This document shows positions 1 to 9,493 of a stretch of DNA of 64,000 nt, in pieces. A program made the translations under genes and the position numbers. Position 1 is the stretch's first letter, and each line of letters starts with the position of its first letter. The notes beneath the pieces were generated by a model that saw only the letters and a program-made list of their open reading frames with translations, was not told the DNA's origin and did no database searches. The DNA is from Rhizobiales bacterium Y(2018) (lineage in GTDB: Bacteria > Pseudomonadota > Alphaproteobacteria > Rhizobiales > Aestuariivirgaceae): contig SCPD01000002.1 in NCBI GenBank assembly GCA_005502925.1, positions 1 through 64,000 of the forward strand, written 5' to 3'.

Positions 1-52
1 GAAGTGTTGAAGCTTCGTCATTTTTGTTCTCTTGAAAAGCAGTCGTGAGCTG

Positions 53-112
53 AACCAGCACCCTCATCCGCCCTATCGGGCACCTTCTCCCGCAAGCGGG
101 AGAAGGGGGAAT
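53..112. repeat. Intergenic palindromic repeat, family A, copy 1
   Basis: This is an AT-poor element made of a short hairpin (CGCCCTATCGGGC-like) followed by a longer one, CCTTCTCCCGC-AA-GCGGGAGAAGG. The same unit recurs at 11328-11378 (inverted), 11417-11508 and 27978-28011. It lies just downstream of the cysA stop on the minus strand, so it could form a terminator-like or mRNA-protecting hairpin. No gene is visible in bases 1-125. Confidence 0.75.
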
Positions 113-125
113 GAAGGTGAACTCC

Positions 126-1166
126 TCAATACACATGCCCCTTCACCGCCGACAGCCGCACGGGTGCTCCGACCTCGATACCGGCGCGGATCAGCCGATG
201 CGCCGGCATATCGACTTCCACCGGCTTCTCGAGCCCGGCGACTTCGACATCGACACGCGCCACCGGACCCACCACGGAGAGGAAGCGCACCGTGCCGACG
301 CCCGAGGCATCCTTGACCATGTCGATGTCATGCGGGCGCACATAGACATTCTCGGCCCCGACCAAGGCGGGGCGCACCGTGATGGCATCGAGATCGATGG
401 CCGGATGCGCCATCTTGCCGTCCGCCCAGGTGAGCGGAATGCGATTGGCGCTGCCGAGGAATTCGCAGACGAAAGGATTGGCCGGGTTCTCGTAGATCTC
501 GGCCGGCTTGCCGATCTGCTCGATGCGGCCCTGGCTCATCACCACCACCCGGTCGGCGATCTCCATCGCCTCTTCCTGGTCATGGGTGACGAAGATCGAG
601 GTCATGCCGGTCTCTTCATTGAGGCGCCGGAGCCAGCGCCGCAACTCCTTGCGCACCTTGGCGTCGAGCGCGCCGAATGGCTCGTCGAGCAGGAGCACGA
701 TCGGCTCGATGGCGAGCGCCCGCGCCAGCGCCACGCGCTGCCGCTGGCCGCCTGACAGCTCTGAAGGGTAGCGTTTGACAAGCCGTTCGATCTGCACGAG
801 CTCGAGCAATTCATGCACGCGTTTGGCGATATCGGCCTTGGAGGGGCGCAGATGCCGCGTTCGCACCGTCAATCCGAAGGCGACATTGTCGAACACCGTC
901 ATATGGCGGAACAGCGCATAATGCTGGAAGACGAAGCCGACGCCGCGCTCGCGCGCATTGACGCGCAGCACGCTCTTGCCTTCGATGCGGACATCGCCGG
1001 CATCCGGCCATTCGAGCCCGGCGATGATGCGGAGGAGCGTCGTCTTGCCCGAGCCCGAGGGCCCGAGCAGCGCCAGGAGCTCGCCGCGATTGACCGACAG
1101 GCTGACGCTCTTCAAGGCGACGAAGCCGTCGAAGTCCTTGGTGATGTCGATGGCGTCGATGCTCAT
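126..1166 (-). CDS. cysA: Sulfate/thiosulfate ABC transporter ATP-binding protein CysA
   Basis: This is the ATPase subunit that powers sulfate/thiosulfate import at the inner membrane. The 346-residue protein has Walker [10 protein letters not shown] (about residues 35-43), the signature LSGGQ (137-141), Walker B VLLLDEP (157-163), and a C-terminal TOBE-like regulatory region from about residue 240. I start it at 1166 because this ATG overlaps the cysW stop as ATGA and has an AAAAGGGA ribosome site just upstream. An in-frame ATG at 1184 is possible but lies deeper inside cysW. It is the last gene of sbp-cysT-cysW-cysA, and that context makes sulfate the substrate rather than another oxyanion. 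Confidence 0.93.
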   Translation of the reverse strand: MSIDAIDITKDFDGFVALKSVSLSVNRGELLALLGPSGSGKTTLLRIIAGLEWPDAGDVRIEGKSVLRVNARERGVGFVFQHYALFRHMTVFDNVAFGLTVRTRHLRPSKADIAKRVHELLELVQIERLVKRYPSELSGGQRQRVALARALAIEPIVLLLDEPFGALDAKVRKELRRWLRRLNEETGMTSIFVTHDQEEAMEIADRVVVMSQGRIEQIGKPAEIYENPANPFVCEFLGSANRIPLTWADGKMAHPAIDLDAITVRPALVGAENVYVRPHDIDMVKDASGVGTVRFLSVVGPVARVDVEVAGLEKPVEVDMPAHRLIRAGIEVGAPVRLSAVKGHVY

Positions 1167-1972
1167 GCGTGTCCCTTTTTCCATTCGAGCAGACTCTGCG
1201 CGGCAAGCGTCACGAAGGCGAGAAGCGCCAGGAGGGAGGCGACGGCAAAGGCGGCGGTGAAATTATACTCGTTGTAGAGGATCTCGACATGCAGCGGCAT
1301 GGTGTTGGTCTTGCCGCGGATATGGCCGGAGACGACCGACACGGCGCCGAACTCACCCATGGCGCGCGCATTGCAGAGCAGGACGCCGTAGACGAGACCC
1401 CATTTGATATTGGGCAAGGTCACCCGGAAGAAAGTCTGGAAGCCCGATGCGCCGAGCGACACGGCTGCCTCTTCGTCTTCGGTACCTTGCTCCTGCATGA
1501 GCGGAATGAGCTCGCGCGCGACGAATGGGAAGGTCACGAACATGGTGGCGAGCACGATGCCGGGCAGCGCGAAGATGATCTTGATTCCGGTGCCTTGCAG
1601 TGCCGGGCCGAACCAGCCTTGCAGCCCGAACATCAGGACGAAGACGAGGCCTGCGATGACGGGCGAGACCGAGAACGGCAGGTCGATCAGCGTCAGCAGG
1701 AAGCTCTTGCCCTTGAACTCGTATTTGGCGATCGCCCAAGCGGCCATCACGCCGAAGACGAGATTGACCGCGACCGAGATGAGTGCGGTGATCAGCGTGA
1801 GACGGATGGCCGACAGCGTCGTCTTGTCGAGCAGCGCCAGGACATATTCGCCCCAGCCTTTCGACAGCGCCTGGGCGAAGACGGTAACGAGCGGCAGCCC
1901 GATCAAGAGCGCCATCACCAGGAAGGCGAGCGCGATGAGCAGGATGCGGATGGGCAGCGGGTCGCGGTTCAT
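1163..1972 (-). CDS. cysW: Sulfate ABC transporter permease CysW
   Basis: This is one of two transmembrane subunits of the sulfate importer. The 269-residue protein has about six hydrophobic segments, and a cytoplasmic EAA loop ([21 protein letters not shown], about residues 170-190) that docks onto CysA. The start lies 5 nt after the cysT stop and the end overlaps cysA by 4 nt, so translation is probably coupled. Length and order match the CysT/CysW pair of proteobacteria. The second permease position in the operon and the similarity to CysW rather than ModB favour sulfate. Confidence 0.92.
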   Translation of the reverse strand: MNRDPLPIRILLIALAFLVMALLIGLPLVTVFAQALSKGWGEYVLALLDKTTLSAIRLTLITALISVAVNLVFGVMAAWAIAKYEFKGKSFLLTLIDLPFSVSPVIAGLVFVLMFGLQGWFGPALQGTGIKIIFALPGIVLATMFVTFPFVARELIPLMQEQGTEDEEAAVSLGASGFQTFFRVTLPNIKWGLVYGVLLCNARAMGEFGAVSVVSGHIRGKTNTMPLHVEILYNEYNFTAAFAVASLLALLAFVTLAAQSLLEWKKGHA

Positions 1973-1977
1973 GGATC

Positions 1978-2823
1978 TTAGGCGGTTCCCTGGCGTTTGC
2001 GGCCCCAGGCCTGCAGCACATTGATGAGGAAGAGCAAAACGAGCGAGGCGAGGAGCATCGCCACCGCGATGGCGGTCGCCTGCTCATATTCGAATTCCTC
2101 GAGCTTGATGACGATGAGCAGCGGCGCGATCTCCGACACCATCGGCAGATTGCCGGCGATGAAGATCACCGAGCCATATTCGCCGACCGCGCGGGCGAAG
2201 GCGAGCGCGAAGCCGGTGAGGAGTGCCGGCAATATCGCCGGCAGAATGATGCGCCGGAACGTGGCGAAACGGGTGGCGCCGAGGCAGGCGGCGGCTTCCT
2301 CCGTCGCCTGGTCGATATCGGCGAGCACCGGCTCGACGGTGCGCACCACGAAGGGCAGCCCGATGAAGATGAGTGCGACGAGAATGCCGAGCGGTGTGAA
2401 GGCGATCTTGAGGCCGATGAGGCCGAACAGCCAGCCCAGCGGCCCATTGGGCGCATAGAGGCTGGTGAGCGCGATGCCGGCGACGGCGGTCGGCAGCGCG
2501 AAAGGAATGTCGACCATGGCGCCCAAAATACGGCGCAGCGGGAATTCATAGCGCACCAGCACCCAGGCGATGAGAAGGCCGAGCACCAGATTGATCGCCG
2601 CCGCGATGAGCGACAGGCCGAAGCTGAGCTTGAGCGAGGCGAGCACGCGGGCGGTGAGGATCGTGTCGAAGAAGCCCGAAAAGCCGAGCGTCGCCGCTTT
2701 CAGCACGAGGCCCGACAGCGGGATCAGCACGATCAGGCTGAGCCACATCAAAGTGAGACCGAGCGTGAGTCCGAAGCCCGGGATCACGCTCGGCTTTCGC
2801 CATCGACTGGAGAGAGTTGTCAC
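1978..2823 (-). CDS. cysT: Sulfate ABC transporter permease CysT (CysU)
   Basis: This is the first permease of the sulfate importer: 281 residues with about six membrane spans after a short basic N-terminus. Its EAA loop ([21 protein letters not shown]) sits at about residues 190-210. It is separated from the binding-protein gene upstream by about 180 bp holding an imperfect inverted repeat, and from cysW by only 5 nt. It pairs with CysW to form the heterodimeric channel. The family assignment is clear; the substrate rests on the adjoining binding protein. Confidence 0.92.
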   Translation of the reverse strand: MTTLSSRWRKPSVIPGFGLTLGLTLMWLSLIVLIPLSGLVLKAATLGFSGFFDTILTARVLASLKLSFGLSLIAAAINLVLGLLIAWVLVRYEFPLRRILGAMVDIPFALPTAVAGIALTSLYAPNGPLGWLFGLIGLKIAFTPLGILVALIFIGLPFVVRTVEPVLADIDQATEEAAACLGATRFATFRRIILPAILPALLTGFALAFARAVGEYGSVIFIAGNLPMVSEIAPLLIVIKLEEFEYEQATAIAVAMLLASLVLLFLINVLQAWGRKRQGTA

Positions 2824-2911
2824 TGCGGGATCAAGCCCAAAGAGAAGAGGGGAGGAGATTCGAGTTGCACCGATGAGGGCTCTTTCGTCCAGATGAAGAG
2901 CTTTGAGAAAG

Positions 2912-2972
2912 AGCCCTCACCCGGCTTTCGACCACCCTCTCCCATGCTGGCGCATGGAAGAGGGGGAGAACT
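2912..2972. repeat. Imperfect inverted repeat between sbp and cysT
   Basis: Within the 181-bp gap between sbp and cysT the sequence CCCTCTCCCATGC is followed by GCATGGAAGAGGG, giving an imperfect stem with a short loop. The flank CCCTCACCCGG resembles part of the family A repeats. A hairpin here would lie on the mRNA just after the binding-protein gene, where such structures often raise the level of the binding protein over the permeases. That role is inferred. Confidence 0.5.
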
Positions 2973-3004
2973 GGACGGATTGCCGCCGCTTCCCATGCCG
3001 GGCC

Positions 3005-4006
3005 TCAATTGCTCGGCTTGTAGATCTGGTCGAAGATGCCGCCATCGGCGAAGTGGGTTTCCTGCGCCTTCTTCCAGCCGCCGAACTCATCGTCGATGGT
3101 GAAGAGGGAGATTTTCGGAAACGCGTCCTTATACTTCGCGGCGACCGCGGCGTCGCGCGGGCGATAGAAGTTCTTCGCCACGATCTCCTGGGCTTCCGGC
3201 GTATAGAGGAAGTTCAGATAGGCTTCGGCCTGCTTGCGGGTGCCCTTCGCGTCGACGACCTTGTCGACGACGGTCACCGGCGGCTCGGCCAGGATGCTTT
3301 CGCTCGGCACGACGATCTCGAACTTGTCATTGCCGAATTCCTTCAGCGCCAGGAAGGCTTCGTTCTCCCAGGCGAGCAGTACATCGCCGATGCCGCGCTC
3401 GACGAAAGTGACGGTCGAGCCGCGGGCACCCGTATCGAGCACCGGCACGTTGCGGAAGAGATCGCCGACGAAGCTGCGCGCCGCCGTCTCATCCTTGTTG
3501 TTCTTGTGCAGCGCATAGGCCCAGGCGGCGAGATAGTTCCAGCGGGCGCCGCCGGAGGTCTTCGGGTTGGGCGTGATCACTTGCACGCCTTGCTTCGTCA
3601 GATTGGACCAGTCCTTGATGCCCTTGGGATTGCCCTTGCGCACCAGGAAGACGATGGTCGACGTATAGGGCGAACTGTTGTCGGCGAGCCGCTTCTGCCA
3701 GTCGGCCGCGATCAGGCCCTTCTTGGCGATGGCGTCGATGTCATAGGCGAGCGCCAGCGTCACCACATCGGCCTCGAGACCGTCGATGACGGCGCGCGCC
3801 TGCTTGCCCGAGCCGCCATGCGACTGCTGGATGGTGATCGCTTCGCCCGTCTTGGCCTGCCAGTCCTTGGCGAAGGCCGTGTTCAGCTCCTGATAGAGCT
3901 CACGGGTCGGGTCATAGGAGACATTGAGGAGCTCGCTGTCGGCGAGCGCTGCGGTCGAAAACAGTGCCGACACAGCGGCAAAAGCGAGGAATGTACGTCG
4001 AAACAT
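3005..4006 (-). CDS. sbp: Sulfate-binding periplasmic protein
   Basis: This is the periplasmic binding protein that captures sulfate for CysTWA. The 333-residue precursor has a signal peptide with a hydrophobic core at residues 5-20 and a likely cut after ALA at about residue 22. The mature protein begins with the family hallmark [12 protein letters not shown] (about 28-39), seen in Sbp/CysP and not in molybdate-binding ModA. The start ATG has a strong ribosome site (CAAGGAG) 8 nt upstream. It is the second ORF of the operon if the small ORF at 4129-4317 is real. Sbp versus CysP (sulfate versus thiosulfate preference) cannot be told apart here. Confidence 0.92.
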   Translation of the reverse strand: MFRRTFLAFAAVSALFSTAALADSELLNVSYDPTRELYQELNTAFAKDWQAKTGEAITIQQSHGGSGKQARAVIDGLEADVVTLALAYDIDAIAKKGLIAADWQKRLADNSSPYTSTIVFLVRKGNPKGIKDWSNLTKQGVQVITPNPKTSGGARWNYLAAWAYALHKNNKDETAARSFVGDLFRNVPVLDTGARGSTVTFVERGIGDVLLAWENEAFLALKEFGNDKFEIVVPSESILAEPPVTVVDKVVDAKGTRKQAEAYLNFLYTPEAQEIVAKNFYRPRDAAVAAKYKDAFPKISLFTIDDEFGGWKKAQETHFADGGIFDQIYKPSN

Positions 4007-4128
4007 GAGCTTACTCCTTGATTGAGTTAGTCAAAGCTTCGCCGATCCAAGGCGCATGGAATTGCGCCCTAAGCGGCAACGTTCAGAGGATTTGGAGGTT
4101 CCGGGGCAGTTCCCGGGGAAGTCTAAAA

Positions 4129-4317
4129 TCAGGCCCGACAGCTGCGGATGGGGAACAATGTGTCGCGCGGAGCGGTCGGATCGTCCATCAAGCGGTCGAA
4201 CTGGAGCTCGAAGCCGCAAGCCGTGCCGAAGTCGTCGGGCGGGGCCATGATGGCCTCGCTTTCGGGAGCGGAGGCCTTATGCCGCCAGAATGGCAGAAAA
4301 GATTTGATAGAGGCCAT
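4129..4317 (-). CDS. Small ORF (62 aa) leading the sulfate operon, function unknown
   Basis: I do not recognise this protein. It starts MASIKSFLPFWR and continues with an acidic, non-membrane stretch containing FGTACGFELQFDRL; it has two cysteines (one in TACGF, one in the C-terminal SCRA). The case for a gene is positional: the ATG has an excellent ribosome site (GAGGAG, about 7 nt upstream), the ORF runs in the same direction as sbp, it lies between the probable operon promoter and sbp, and no better ORF occupies the interval. Overlapping ORFs on the plus strand lack such a site. It could be a small structured protein tied to sulfur uptake, or a translated leader peptide that senses cysteine or methionine supply. 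Both ideas are inference. Confidence 0.55.
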   Translation of the reverse strand: MASIKSFLPFWRHKASAPESEAIMAPPDDFGTACGFELQFDRLMDDPTAPRDTLFPIRSCRA

Positions 4318-4334
4318 CGGATTTCTCCTCAGCG

Positions 4335-4395
4335 GTGAACACGATAATCTCTACTGGCTTTATAGAATTAGTCAAGCAATACATCAGTAACAAAT
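4335..4395 (-). promoter_or_regulatory. Probable promoter/operator of the sulfate operon
   Basis: On the minus strand this AT-rich stretch reads TTGACTAATTCTATAAAGCC, giving a -35-like TTGACT beside the half-palindrome AATTCTATAA about 50 nt upstream of the small ORF. It lies directly behind the Rrf2 gene and ahead of the sulfate genes. A related TTGACTAACTC recurs on the minus strand at 4022-4034, just before sbp. Rrf2 proteins often bind AT-rich dyads over promoters, so this is the natural place for an operator. No spacing to a good -10 is convincing. Confidence 0.4.
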
Positions 4396-4472
4396 TTTTC
4401 TCAACGAAATCAGCAAGTTGTGTACTAAAAACCGGACAAGCGTTCTTTAAAAAGATCGTGAAGCTGAAAAAA

Positions 4473-4922
4473 TCACGCCATTTGCGGCAGGGATTCCAGG
4501 TCGATGGCGCGTCCGGCGGCGGCATCGGCGATCGTGGTGCGCTCCAGCACCTGGCGGGTCGGCTCGATGACCCGGGCGAAGACCTTGCGAATCTCGCACG
4601 TATATTCGTCCTTGCAGTCCTCGCAGCGCGCATAGGCGATGATGCTGAGGCAGGGCAGCGGCGCGATCGGGCCGTCGATGGTGCGCAGCACTTGCGCGAA
4701 GGTGATTTCGGAGGCGGGCTTGAGCAGCGCATAGCCGCCACGATTGCCGCGCCGGCTCTGCACCATGCCTTGGTTTTTGAGGCGCAGCAGGATCTGCTCG
4801 AGGAACTTCTTCGGAATCTTCTCGGCCGAGGCGATATCGGAGGTCTGGGCCGCACTTCCTGGCGTGATGCGTGACAGCGCAATAAGGGCGCGCAGCGCAT
4901 ATTTGGCTTGGCGTGAGATCAT
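4473..4922 (-). CDS. Rrf2-family transcriptional regulator (possible sulfur/cysteine sensor)
   Basis: This is a 149-residue Rrf2 winged-helix regulator. The N-terminus MISRQAKYALRAL and the helix-turn-helix around residues 25-60 (IPKKFLEQILLRLKNQGMV) are typical of the family. Four cysteines (about C91, C100, C103, C109) fall in the segment where IscR and NsrR bind an Fe-S cluster, although the spacing is not that of IscR. It sits directly upstream of the sulfate uptake genes on the same strand, which fits a CymR/IscR-like role in sulfur supply. The ligand (cluster, cysteine synthase, O-acetylserine or other) is not visible. Its own promoter lies between here and the neighbouring ABC operon. 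Confidence 0.85.
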   Translation of the reverse strand: MISRQAKYALRALIALSRITPGSAAQTSDIASAEKIPKKFLEQILLRLKNQGMVQSRRGNRGGYALLKPASEITFAQVLRTIDGPIAPLPCLSIIAYARCEDCKDEYTCEIRKVFARVIEPTRQVLERTTIADAAAGRAIDLESLPQMA

Positions 4923-4959
4923 GACAAATACCTAAAGCATTTTCCTCGTAAGTAAACGT

Positions 4960-5925
4960 TCAGCCGACTTGCGCCTCAGGGCCGTATAGATGGCATTCGA
5001 CGCGGGCGCTGCCGCCGACGGCGACGGACAGTGGCGACGTATGCCGGCAGATCTCCATGACCTTCGGGCAGCGCGGATGGAAGCGGCAGCCCGCCGGCAC
5101 CGCCTCGGGTGATGGCGGATCGCCCTTGAGCACGATGCGCGGACCTTTTTTGGCGCCTGGCACCGCCGAAACCAGCGCCTCGGTATAGGGATGCCGGGGT
5201 TGGCGCAGCACCTGCGTCGCCGTCCCTTCCTCGACGATGCGGCCGAGATACATCACCAGCACCCGGTCGCTCACATGCTCGACGACCGAGAGATCATGCG
5301 AGATGAAGATATAGGAAAGATCGAGGCGCGATTTGAGATCGATCAGCAGATTGAGGATCTGCGACTGGATCGAGACGTCGAGCGCCGAGACCGGCTCGTC
5401 GAGGACGAGGAGCTTGGGCTCGAGCGCGATGGCCCTGGCGATGCCGATGCGCTGGCGCTGGCCGCCGGAGAATTCATGCGGATAGCGGCCGAGCGCCGAG
5501 CGGTCGAGGCCGACCATGAGAAGCAGGTCCTCGACCTTGCGCTGGCGCTCCTGAGGCGAGCCGACGCCGTGAATATCGAGCGGCTCGGCGATGATCCGGG
5601 CCACCGACATGCGCGGATCGAGCGAGGCGAAGGGATCCTGGAACACGATCTGCATGTCGCGCCGTCTTTTGCGCAAGACGCCCGGCTTGAGCGCCCGAAT
5701 ATCCTCGCCATCGAGCAGCACGCGACCTGAGGTTGGCTCGATCAGGCGCAGCACGAGGCGCGCCAGGGTCGACTTGCCGCAACCCGATTCCCCGACAATG
5801 CCGAGCGTCTCGCCCTTTCTGAGCGTCAGGCTGACGCCGTCGACGGCGCGCGCGAGCCCGCCGCCATCGCGCGCCTTGTAATGCTTGACCAGGTTCTCGG
5901 CGGCGAGGAGCGGACGGCCGGTCAT
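4960..5925 (-). CDS. Peptide/amide ABC transporter ATP-binding protein, DppF/OppF type
   Basis: This is the second ATPase of a peptide-type (PepT family) importer. It has 321 residues, with Walker [10 protein letters not shown], signature FSGGQRQRIGIARA, Walker B LLVLDEPVSALD, and the C-terminal oligopeptide-transporter region with the CRFHPRCP cysteine motif found in DppD/DppF proteins. I start it at 5925, where the ATG overlaps the stop of the upstream ATPase gene (ATGA); the open frame continues further but only as antisense coding. It is the last gene of the operon. The substrate is not defined by the ATPase. Confidence 0.9.
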   Translation of the reverse strand: MTGRPLLAAENLVKHYKARDGGGLARAVDGVSLTLRKGETLGIVGESGCGKSTLARLVLRLIEPTSGRVLLDGEDIRALKPGVLRKRRRDMQIVFQDPFASLDPRMSVARIIAEPLDIHGVGSPQERQRKVEDLLLMVGLDRSALGRYPHEFSGGQRQRIGIARAIALEPKLLVLDEPVSALDVSIQSQILNLLIDLKSRLDLSYIFISHDLSVVEHVSDRVLVMYLGRIVEEGTATQVLRQPRHPYTEALVSAVPGAKKGPRIVLKGDPPSPEAVPAGCRFHPRCPKVMEICRHTSPLSVAVGGSARVECHLYGPEAQVG

Positions 5926-6896
5926 GGCACCGGATTCCAGCAGGCGGCGAGGTGGCTGTCGCCGGTGAGCGGCGGCACATCCTGCCGGCAGCGTGGCAGG
6001 GCCCGGACGCAACGCTCGGCGAAGCTGCAGCCTTGGCCGCGTTTGCCGGGCGGCGGCACCGTGCCCGGAATGGTGACGAGCGTCTGGCCACGCTTGGCAT
6101 TGCGGGGCGCGGCGGCAAGGAGGCCCGCGGTATAAGGATGGCGCGCATGGGCGAACAGCTCTTTCGCCGCCGCCTTTTCGGCGATGCGCCCGGCATACAT
6201 CACGACGACATGGTCGCACATCTCCTCGACGACGCCCAGATCATGGGTGATGAGCAGGGTCGCGATCTGGCTCTCGCGCTGCAGCGCTTTCATCAATTCG
6301 AGGATTTGCGCCTGGATCGTGACGTCGAGCGCCGTGGTCGGCTCATCGGCGATGAGAAGCTTCGGCCCGCAGATCAGCGCCATGGCGATCATCACCCGCT
6401 GGCGCAAGCCGCCCGACAATTCATGCGGATATTGGGCGTAACGTTTCTCCGGCCGCCCGATACCGACCTGTATCAGCATGTCGAGCACCTTGGGTTTCGC
6501 ATCACGCGCTTTGAGGCCACGATGCAGAAGGAGCGCCTCGCCGATCTGCTCGCCGATCGTCATGGTCGGGTTGAGGCTCGTCATCGGCTCCTGGAAGATC
6601 ATGGCGATCTTATCGCCCCTGATCTTGCGCATCGCCGGCTCGTCGGCCTGCGCCAGGTCCTGGCCGTCGAAAGTGATGCTGCCCGCCTCGATGCGCGACG
6701 GCGGCGATGGCAACAACCGCATGATGGTCTGCGCCGTGACGCTCTTGCCGCAGCCCGATTCACCGACAAGGCCCATGGTCTCGCCGGCGGCGACCGCGAA
6801 GGAGACATCCTCGACCACCCGGATCGGCCCCTCTTCCGTCGCGAAGCCGATCGAGAGGCCCCGGACGGAGAGAAGTGCCGGCTTCGTATCCATCAT
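5922..6896 (-). CDS. Peptide/amide ABC transporter ATP-binding protein, DppD/OppD type
   Basis: This is the first ATPase of the importer, with 324 residues. Walker [10 protein letters not shown], signature [15 protein letters not shown], Walker [13 protein letters not shown] and the C-terminal cysteine motif GCSFAERC are all present, as usual in DppD/OppD. The ATG at 6896 overlaps the stop of the upstream hydrolase gene by 4 nt, and an adjacent second ATG at 6893 is equally possible. It forms the heterodimeric motor with the gene that follows. Confidence 0.9.
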   Translation of the reverse strand: MMDTKPALLSVRGLSIGFATEEGPIRVVEDVSFAVAAGETMGLVGESGCGKSVTAQTIMRLLPSPPSRIEAGSITFDGQDLAQADEPAMRKIRGDKIAMIFQEPMTSLNPTMTIGEQIGEALLLHRGLKARDAKPKVLDMLIQVGIGRPEKRYAQYPHELSGGLRQRVMIAMALICGPKLLIADEPTTALDVTIQAQILELMKALQRESQIATLLITHDLGVVEEMCDHVVVMYAGRIAEKAAAKELFAHARHPYTAGLLAAAPRNAKRGQTLVTIPGTVPPPGKRGQGCSFAERCVRALPRCRQDVPPLTGDSHLAACWNPVP

Positions 6897-7831
6897 TCAA
6901 ACACGACGCGCGGGAAATAGAGCGAGACGACCCAGTTCGGCATGTCGACGATCTCGCTGATCCTGAGATCGGCGCAGACCGAGCACAGCATGTAAGCCTC
7001 GACGGCGCTCATCTTGTGGCGTTTGGTGAGAAGATCGACCATGCCCATCACGGCCTGCCTGGCGCCTTCGAATAGATCGGGAGCGATGCCGGTCGTCACC
7101 TCATAGCCTTTGCTGTCGAGATGACGCGACACCGGGCCCGGTGTCGTGAAACGCGGGAAGGCGAGATTGGCGCCTTTGATCAGCTCGAATTTCGCGGCGA
7201 CCTTGCACGGGCTTTCGATCGCCGTGCCGCAGACCTCACCATCGCCTTGCGTCGCATGGGTGTCGCCGACGCTGAACAATCCGCCCTTCACTTCGACCGG
7301 CAGATAAAGCTCGGTGCCGGCCGAGAGGTCGCGGATGTCCATATTGCCGCCCATGCGCCGGGGCGGCACGATCGAATGCGTGCCGGGCTCGGCCGGCGCG
7401 AGGCCGATCGTGCCGCAGAAAGGCTTCAACGGCACCCGCCCGCCCGGGCCATACATCGCCGGCGCGAGCGTCGATGGATCATATTTCCAGATATGCAGCG
7501 CCGGGTCCTTGAACTGGTCGGCGAGGAGCCCGAAGCCCGGAATATTCGCAGTCCAGCCCCAGCCGGACGGCGTGAAGGAGAGCAGCGTCACCTTGATCGC
7601 GTCGCCGGGCTCGGCCCCGTCGATATAGACGGGGCCCGCCACCGGATTGACCTTGCCGAAATCGAGCTGGCTCAGATTGGCCAGCGTCGATTGCGGTGTG
7701 ATCTGGCCGCCGGAGCTGTCGAGCGGATCGAATTCGATCGATTCCCCGGGCGCGATCTTGACCACCGGCTGGTTGGCATTGGACCAGCCGAAATGGCACT
7801 GATGGATGGTGTGGTTGTGCTGGTGGCTCAC
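6893..7831 (-). CDS. Acetamidase/formamidase-family hydrolase
   Basis: This is an FmdA/AmdA-family amidohydrolase of about 312 residues, a family that cleaves short amides such as formamide or acetamide to ammonia and the acid. The motif GDTHATQGDGEVCGTAIE (about residues 190-207) is the family hallmark, and the N-terminal half has the expected DPLDSSGGQ and GAEPGDAIKV segments. I start it at the GTG at 7831, which overlaps the binding-protein stop (GTGA), because the open frame upstream is only antisense to that gene. No signal peptide is visible, so it should act in the cytoplasm. Its place between the binding protein and the ATPases suggests it hydrolyses what the transporter brings in. 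Confidence 0.88.
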   Translation of the reverse strand: MSHQHNHTIHQCHFGWSNANQPVVKIAPGESIEFDPLDSSGGQITPQSTLANLSQLDFGKVNPVAGPVYIDGAEPGDAIKVTLLSFTPSGWGWTANIPGFGLLADQFKDPALHIWKYDPSTLAPAMYGPGGRVPLKPFCGTIGLAPAEPGTHSIVPPRRMGGNMDIRDLSAGTELYLPVEVKGGLFSVGDTHATQGDGEVCGTAIESPCKVAAKFELIKGANLAFPRFTTPGPVSRHLDSKGYEVTTGIAPDLFEGARQAVMGMVDLLTKRHKMSAVEAYMLCSVCADLRISEIVDMPNWVVSLYFPRVVFE

Positions 7832-9447
7832 TGGGCGTCTTTCGCGAAGATGTAATCGTAATTGACCGGGATATGGATCGGGTCGGTGAAGAGCGAAGGA
7901 TCGCCGCCAAGCCTGGCCGAATGATAGGTGAAGCGCTTCTCGTTGAAGACCGGCGCCCAGGGCGCATCCTTGAGCACGTCGTCGAATACGCTCTTCCATT
8001 CACTGATGCGGGTTTCGGCCTGGTCGGCCTTCACCATCGCATCGGCATTCTCGGCGCGCCCGTCGAGCTCCTTGTTGCAGTATTTCGACCAGTTCCAGCC
8101 GCCTTCGACGGCGCCGGCGCAGCCGAGGATTCCGTAATAGAAATTGGCCGGATCCGGGAAGTCGGCGATCCACGCCATGCCGCCCGACCAGATCATCGGC
8201 GCCTTGCCGGTGCCGCCGGCGGCGATGACTTCGGCCTGCGCCAGCGAGCGGATCTCGGCCTTGATGCCGATGGCCGCGAGATCCTGCTGAATGGCTTGCG
8301 CGATGCGCGGATTGGGATCGACATTCATCGCATAGAGCTCGGTGGTGAAGCCTTCCGGCTGGCCCGCCTCCGCAAGCAGCTTCTTGGCACCTTCGGGATC
8401 GTAGGCGTAGCCTTTGTTCTGCGTATTGTAGCCGGGCATCGCCGGCGGCAGCGCCTGGTTTGCCGGCACAGCGCGGTTATTGATGAGGCGCGTGATGCGG
8501 TCCTTGTTGATGGCCATATTGACCGCCTGGCGGATCTTGAGATTGTCGAAGGGCGGCTGGGTGACATTCATGGTCACATAACCGGTCTGCAACTGGTCGC
8601 CGACCGCGATCAACTCCTTATTGGCGGGGTCGGCCATGATCTCGGTAAACTGGGCCGGTGGGATGCCGTCGCCGACAATGTCGACCTCGCCGTTCTTGAG
8701 CCTGAGGATGGCGACCGTCGGATCCTGGCCGAATTCGAAGGTGAGCTTGTCGAGATAGGGAACGCTTTGGCGGAAATAGTCCTTGTTGCGCTCGAGCACG
8801 ATGCGCTGGCCCGGCACCCATTCGCTGAACTTGAAGGCGCCGGTGCCGACCGGCTTCTTGCCCCAGTCGGCGCCCGCTTTTTCCACCTCTTCCTTGGGCA
8901 CGATATAGGCGAAGTTGATTGCCATCAGATGCAGGAACGTGGCGTCGGGCCGGGTCAGGGTGAAGGAGATCGTCTTGTCGTCGACGATGCGGATGCCGGC
9001 GAGCTCGGTAGCCTTGCCGCCCGCCAGCGCGTCATACCCATCGATGGCGCTGAAATAGCCGCCACCCGGGCTCTGCGTCGCGGGGTTCACGGCGCGCTCG
9101 AGCGAATATTTCACGTCCGCCGGCGTCATGGCCCGGCCATTGTGGAATTTGACGCCGTCGCGCAGTTTGAACGTATAGGTCAGGCCGTCATCGGAGACGG
9201 TGTAGCTTTCGGCGAGATCGGGCTCGAGCTCGGTGGTGCCAGGCTTGTAGTCCATCAGCCCGTCGAAGATCGACTTGATGACCGACCAGTTCTGCCAGTC
9301 ATAGCCGACCTGCGGGTCGAGGGTGGTCAGGTCGTTGTTGAAGGTCACCACGGCGGCGCCCCCCTGTTTGGGACTTTGCGCCAGGGCCGCCGGAGCGGCG
9401 GCGAGAAGGGCGAAGGCGGCGGCGGTCGAAATCAGCAAGGCTCGCAT
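7828..9447 (-). CDS. Peptide-type ABC transporter periplasmic substrate-binding protein
   Basis: This is a 539-residue SBP_bac_5 (cluster C) binding protein, the class used for peptides, nickel, opines and other amides. It starts with a signal peptide (hydrophobic residues 4-22, cut near ALAQS). The mature part has the family features FNNDLTTLDPQ, the segment YTFKLRDGVKFHNG (about 94-107) and MAINKDRI further on. It lies between the permeases and the hydrolase, on the same strand and 46 nt from the permease gene. Specificity cannot be read from the sequence; the adjoining amidase argues for an amide-bearing ligand. Confidence 0.9.
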   Translation of the reverse strand: MRALLISTAAAFALLAAAPAALAQSPKQGGAAVVTFNNDLTTLDPQVGYDWQNWSVIKSIFDGLMDYKPGTTELEPDLAESYTVSDDGLTYTFKLRDGVKFHNGRAMTPADVKYSLERAVNPATQSPGGGYFSAIDGYDALAGGKATELAGIRIVDDKTISFTLTRPDATFLHLMAINFAYIVPKEEVEKAGADWGKKPVGTGAFKFSEWVPGQRIVLERNKDYFRQSVPYLDKLTFEFGQDPTVAILRLKNGEVDIVGDGIPPAQFTEIMADPANKELIAVGDQLQTGYVTMNVTQPPFDNLKIRQAVNMAINKDRITRLINNRAVPANQALPPAMPGYNTQNKGYAYDPEGAKKLLAEAGQPEGFTTELYAMNVDPNPRIAQAIQQDLAAIGIKAEIRSLAQAEVIAAGGTGKAPMIWSGGMAWIADFPDPANFYYGILGCAGAVEGGWNWSKYCNKELDGRAENADAMVKADQAETRISEWKSVFDDVLKDAPWAPVFNEKRFTYHSARLGGDPSLFTDPIHIPVNYDYIFAKDAQ

Positions 9448-9493
9448 GTCTGTATCTCCCGGTTATTTTATATATGAACTAATAGGCTGCATA

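Noticed and set aside
4090-4125. Possible riboswitch (SAM-II-like) between the small ORF and sbp
   Set aside because: Only an imperfect GC stem (TTCCGGGG..CCCGGGGAA) is visible; the pseudoknot pattern of SAM-II is not.
4018-4338. 106-codon plus-strand ORF in the sulfate operon leader
   Set aside because: No ribosome site and no similarity; it opposes the well-supported direction of the sulfate genes.
7873-9477. 534-codon open frame on the plus strand
   Set aside because: Antisense to the peptide-type binding protein, whose signal peptide and SBP_bac_5 motifs are unmistakable.
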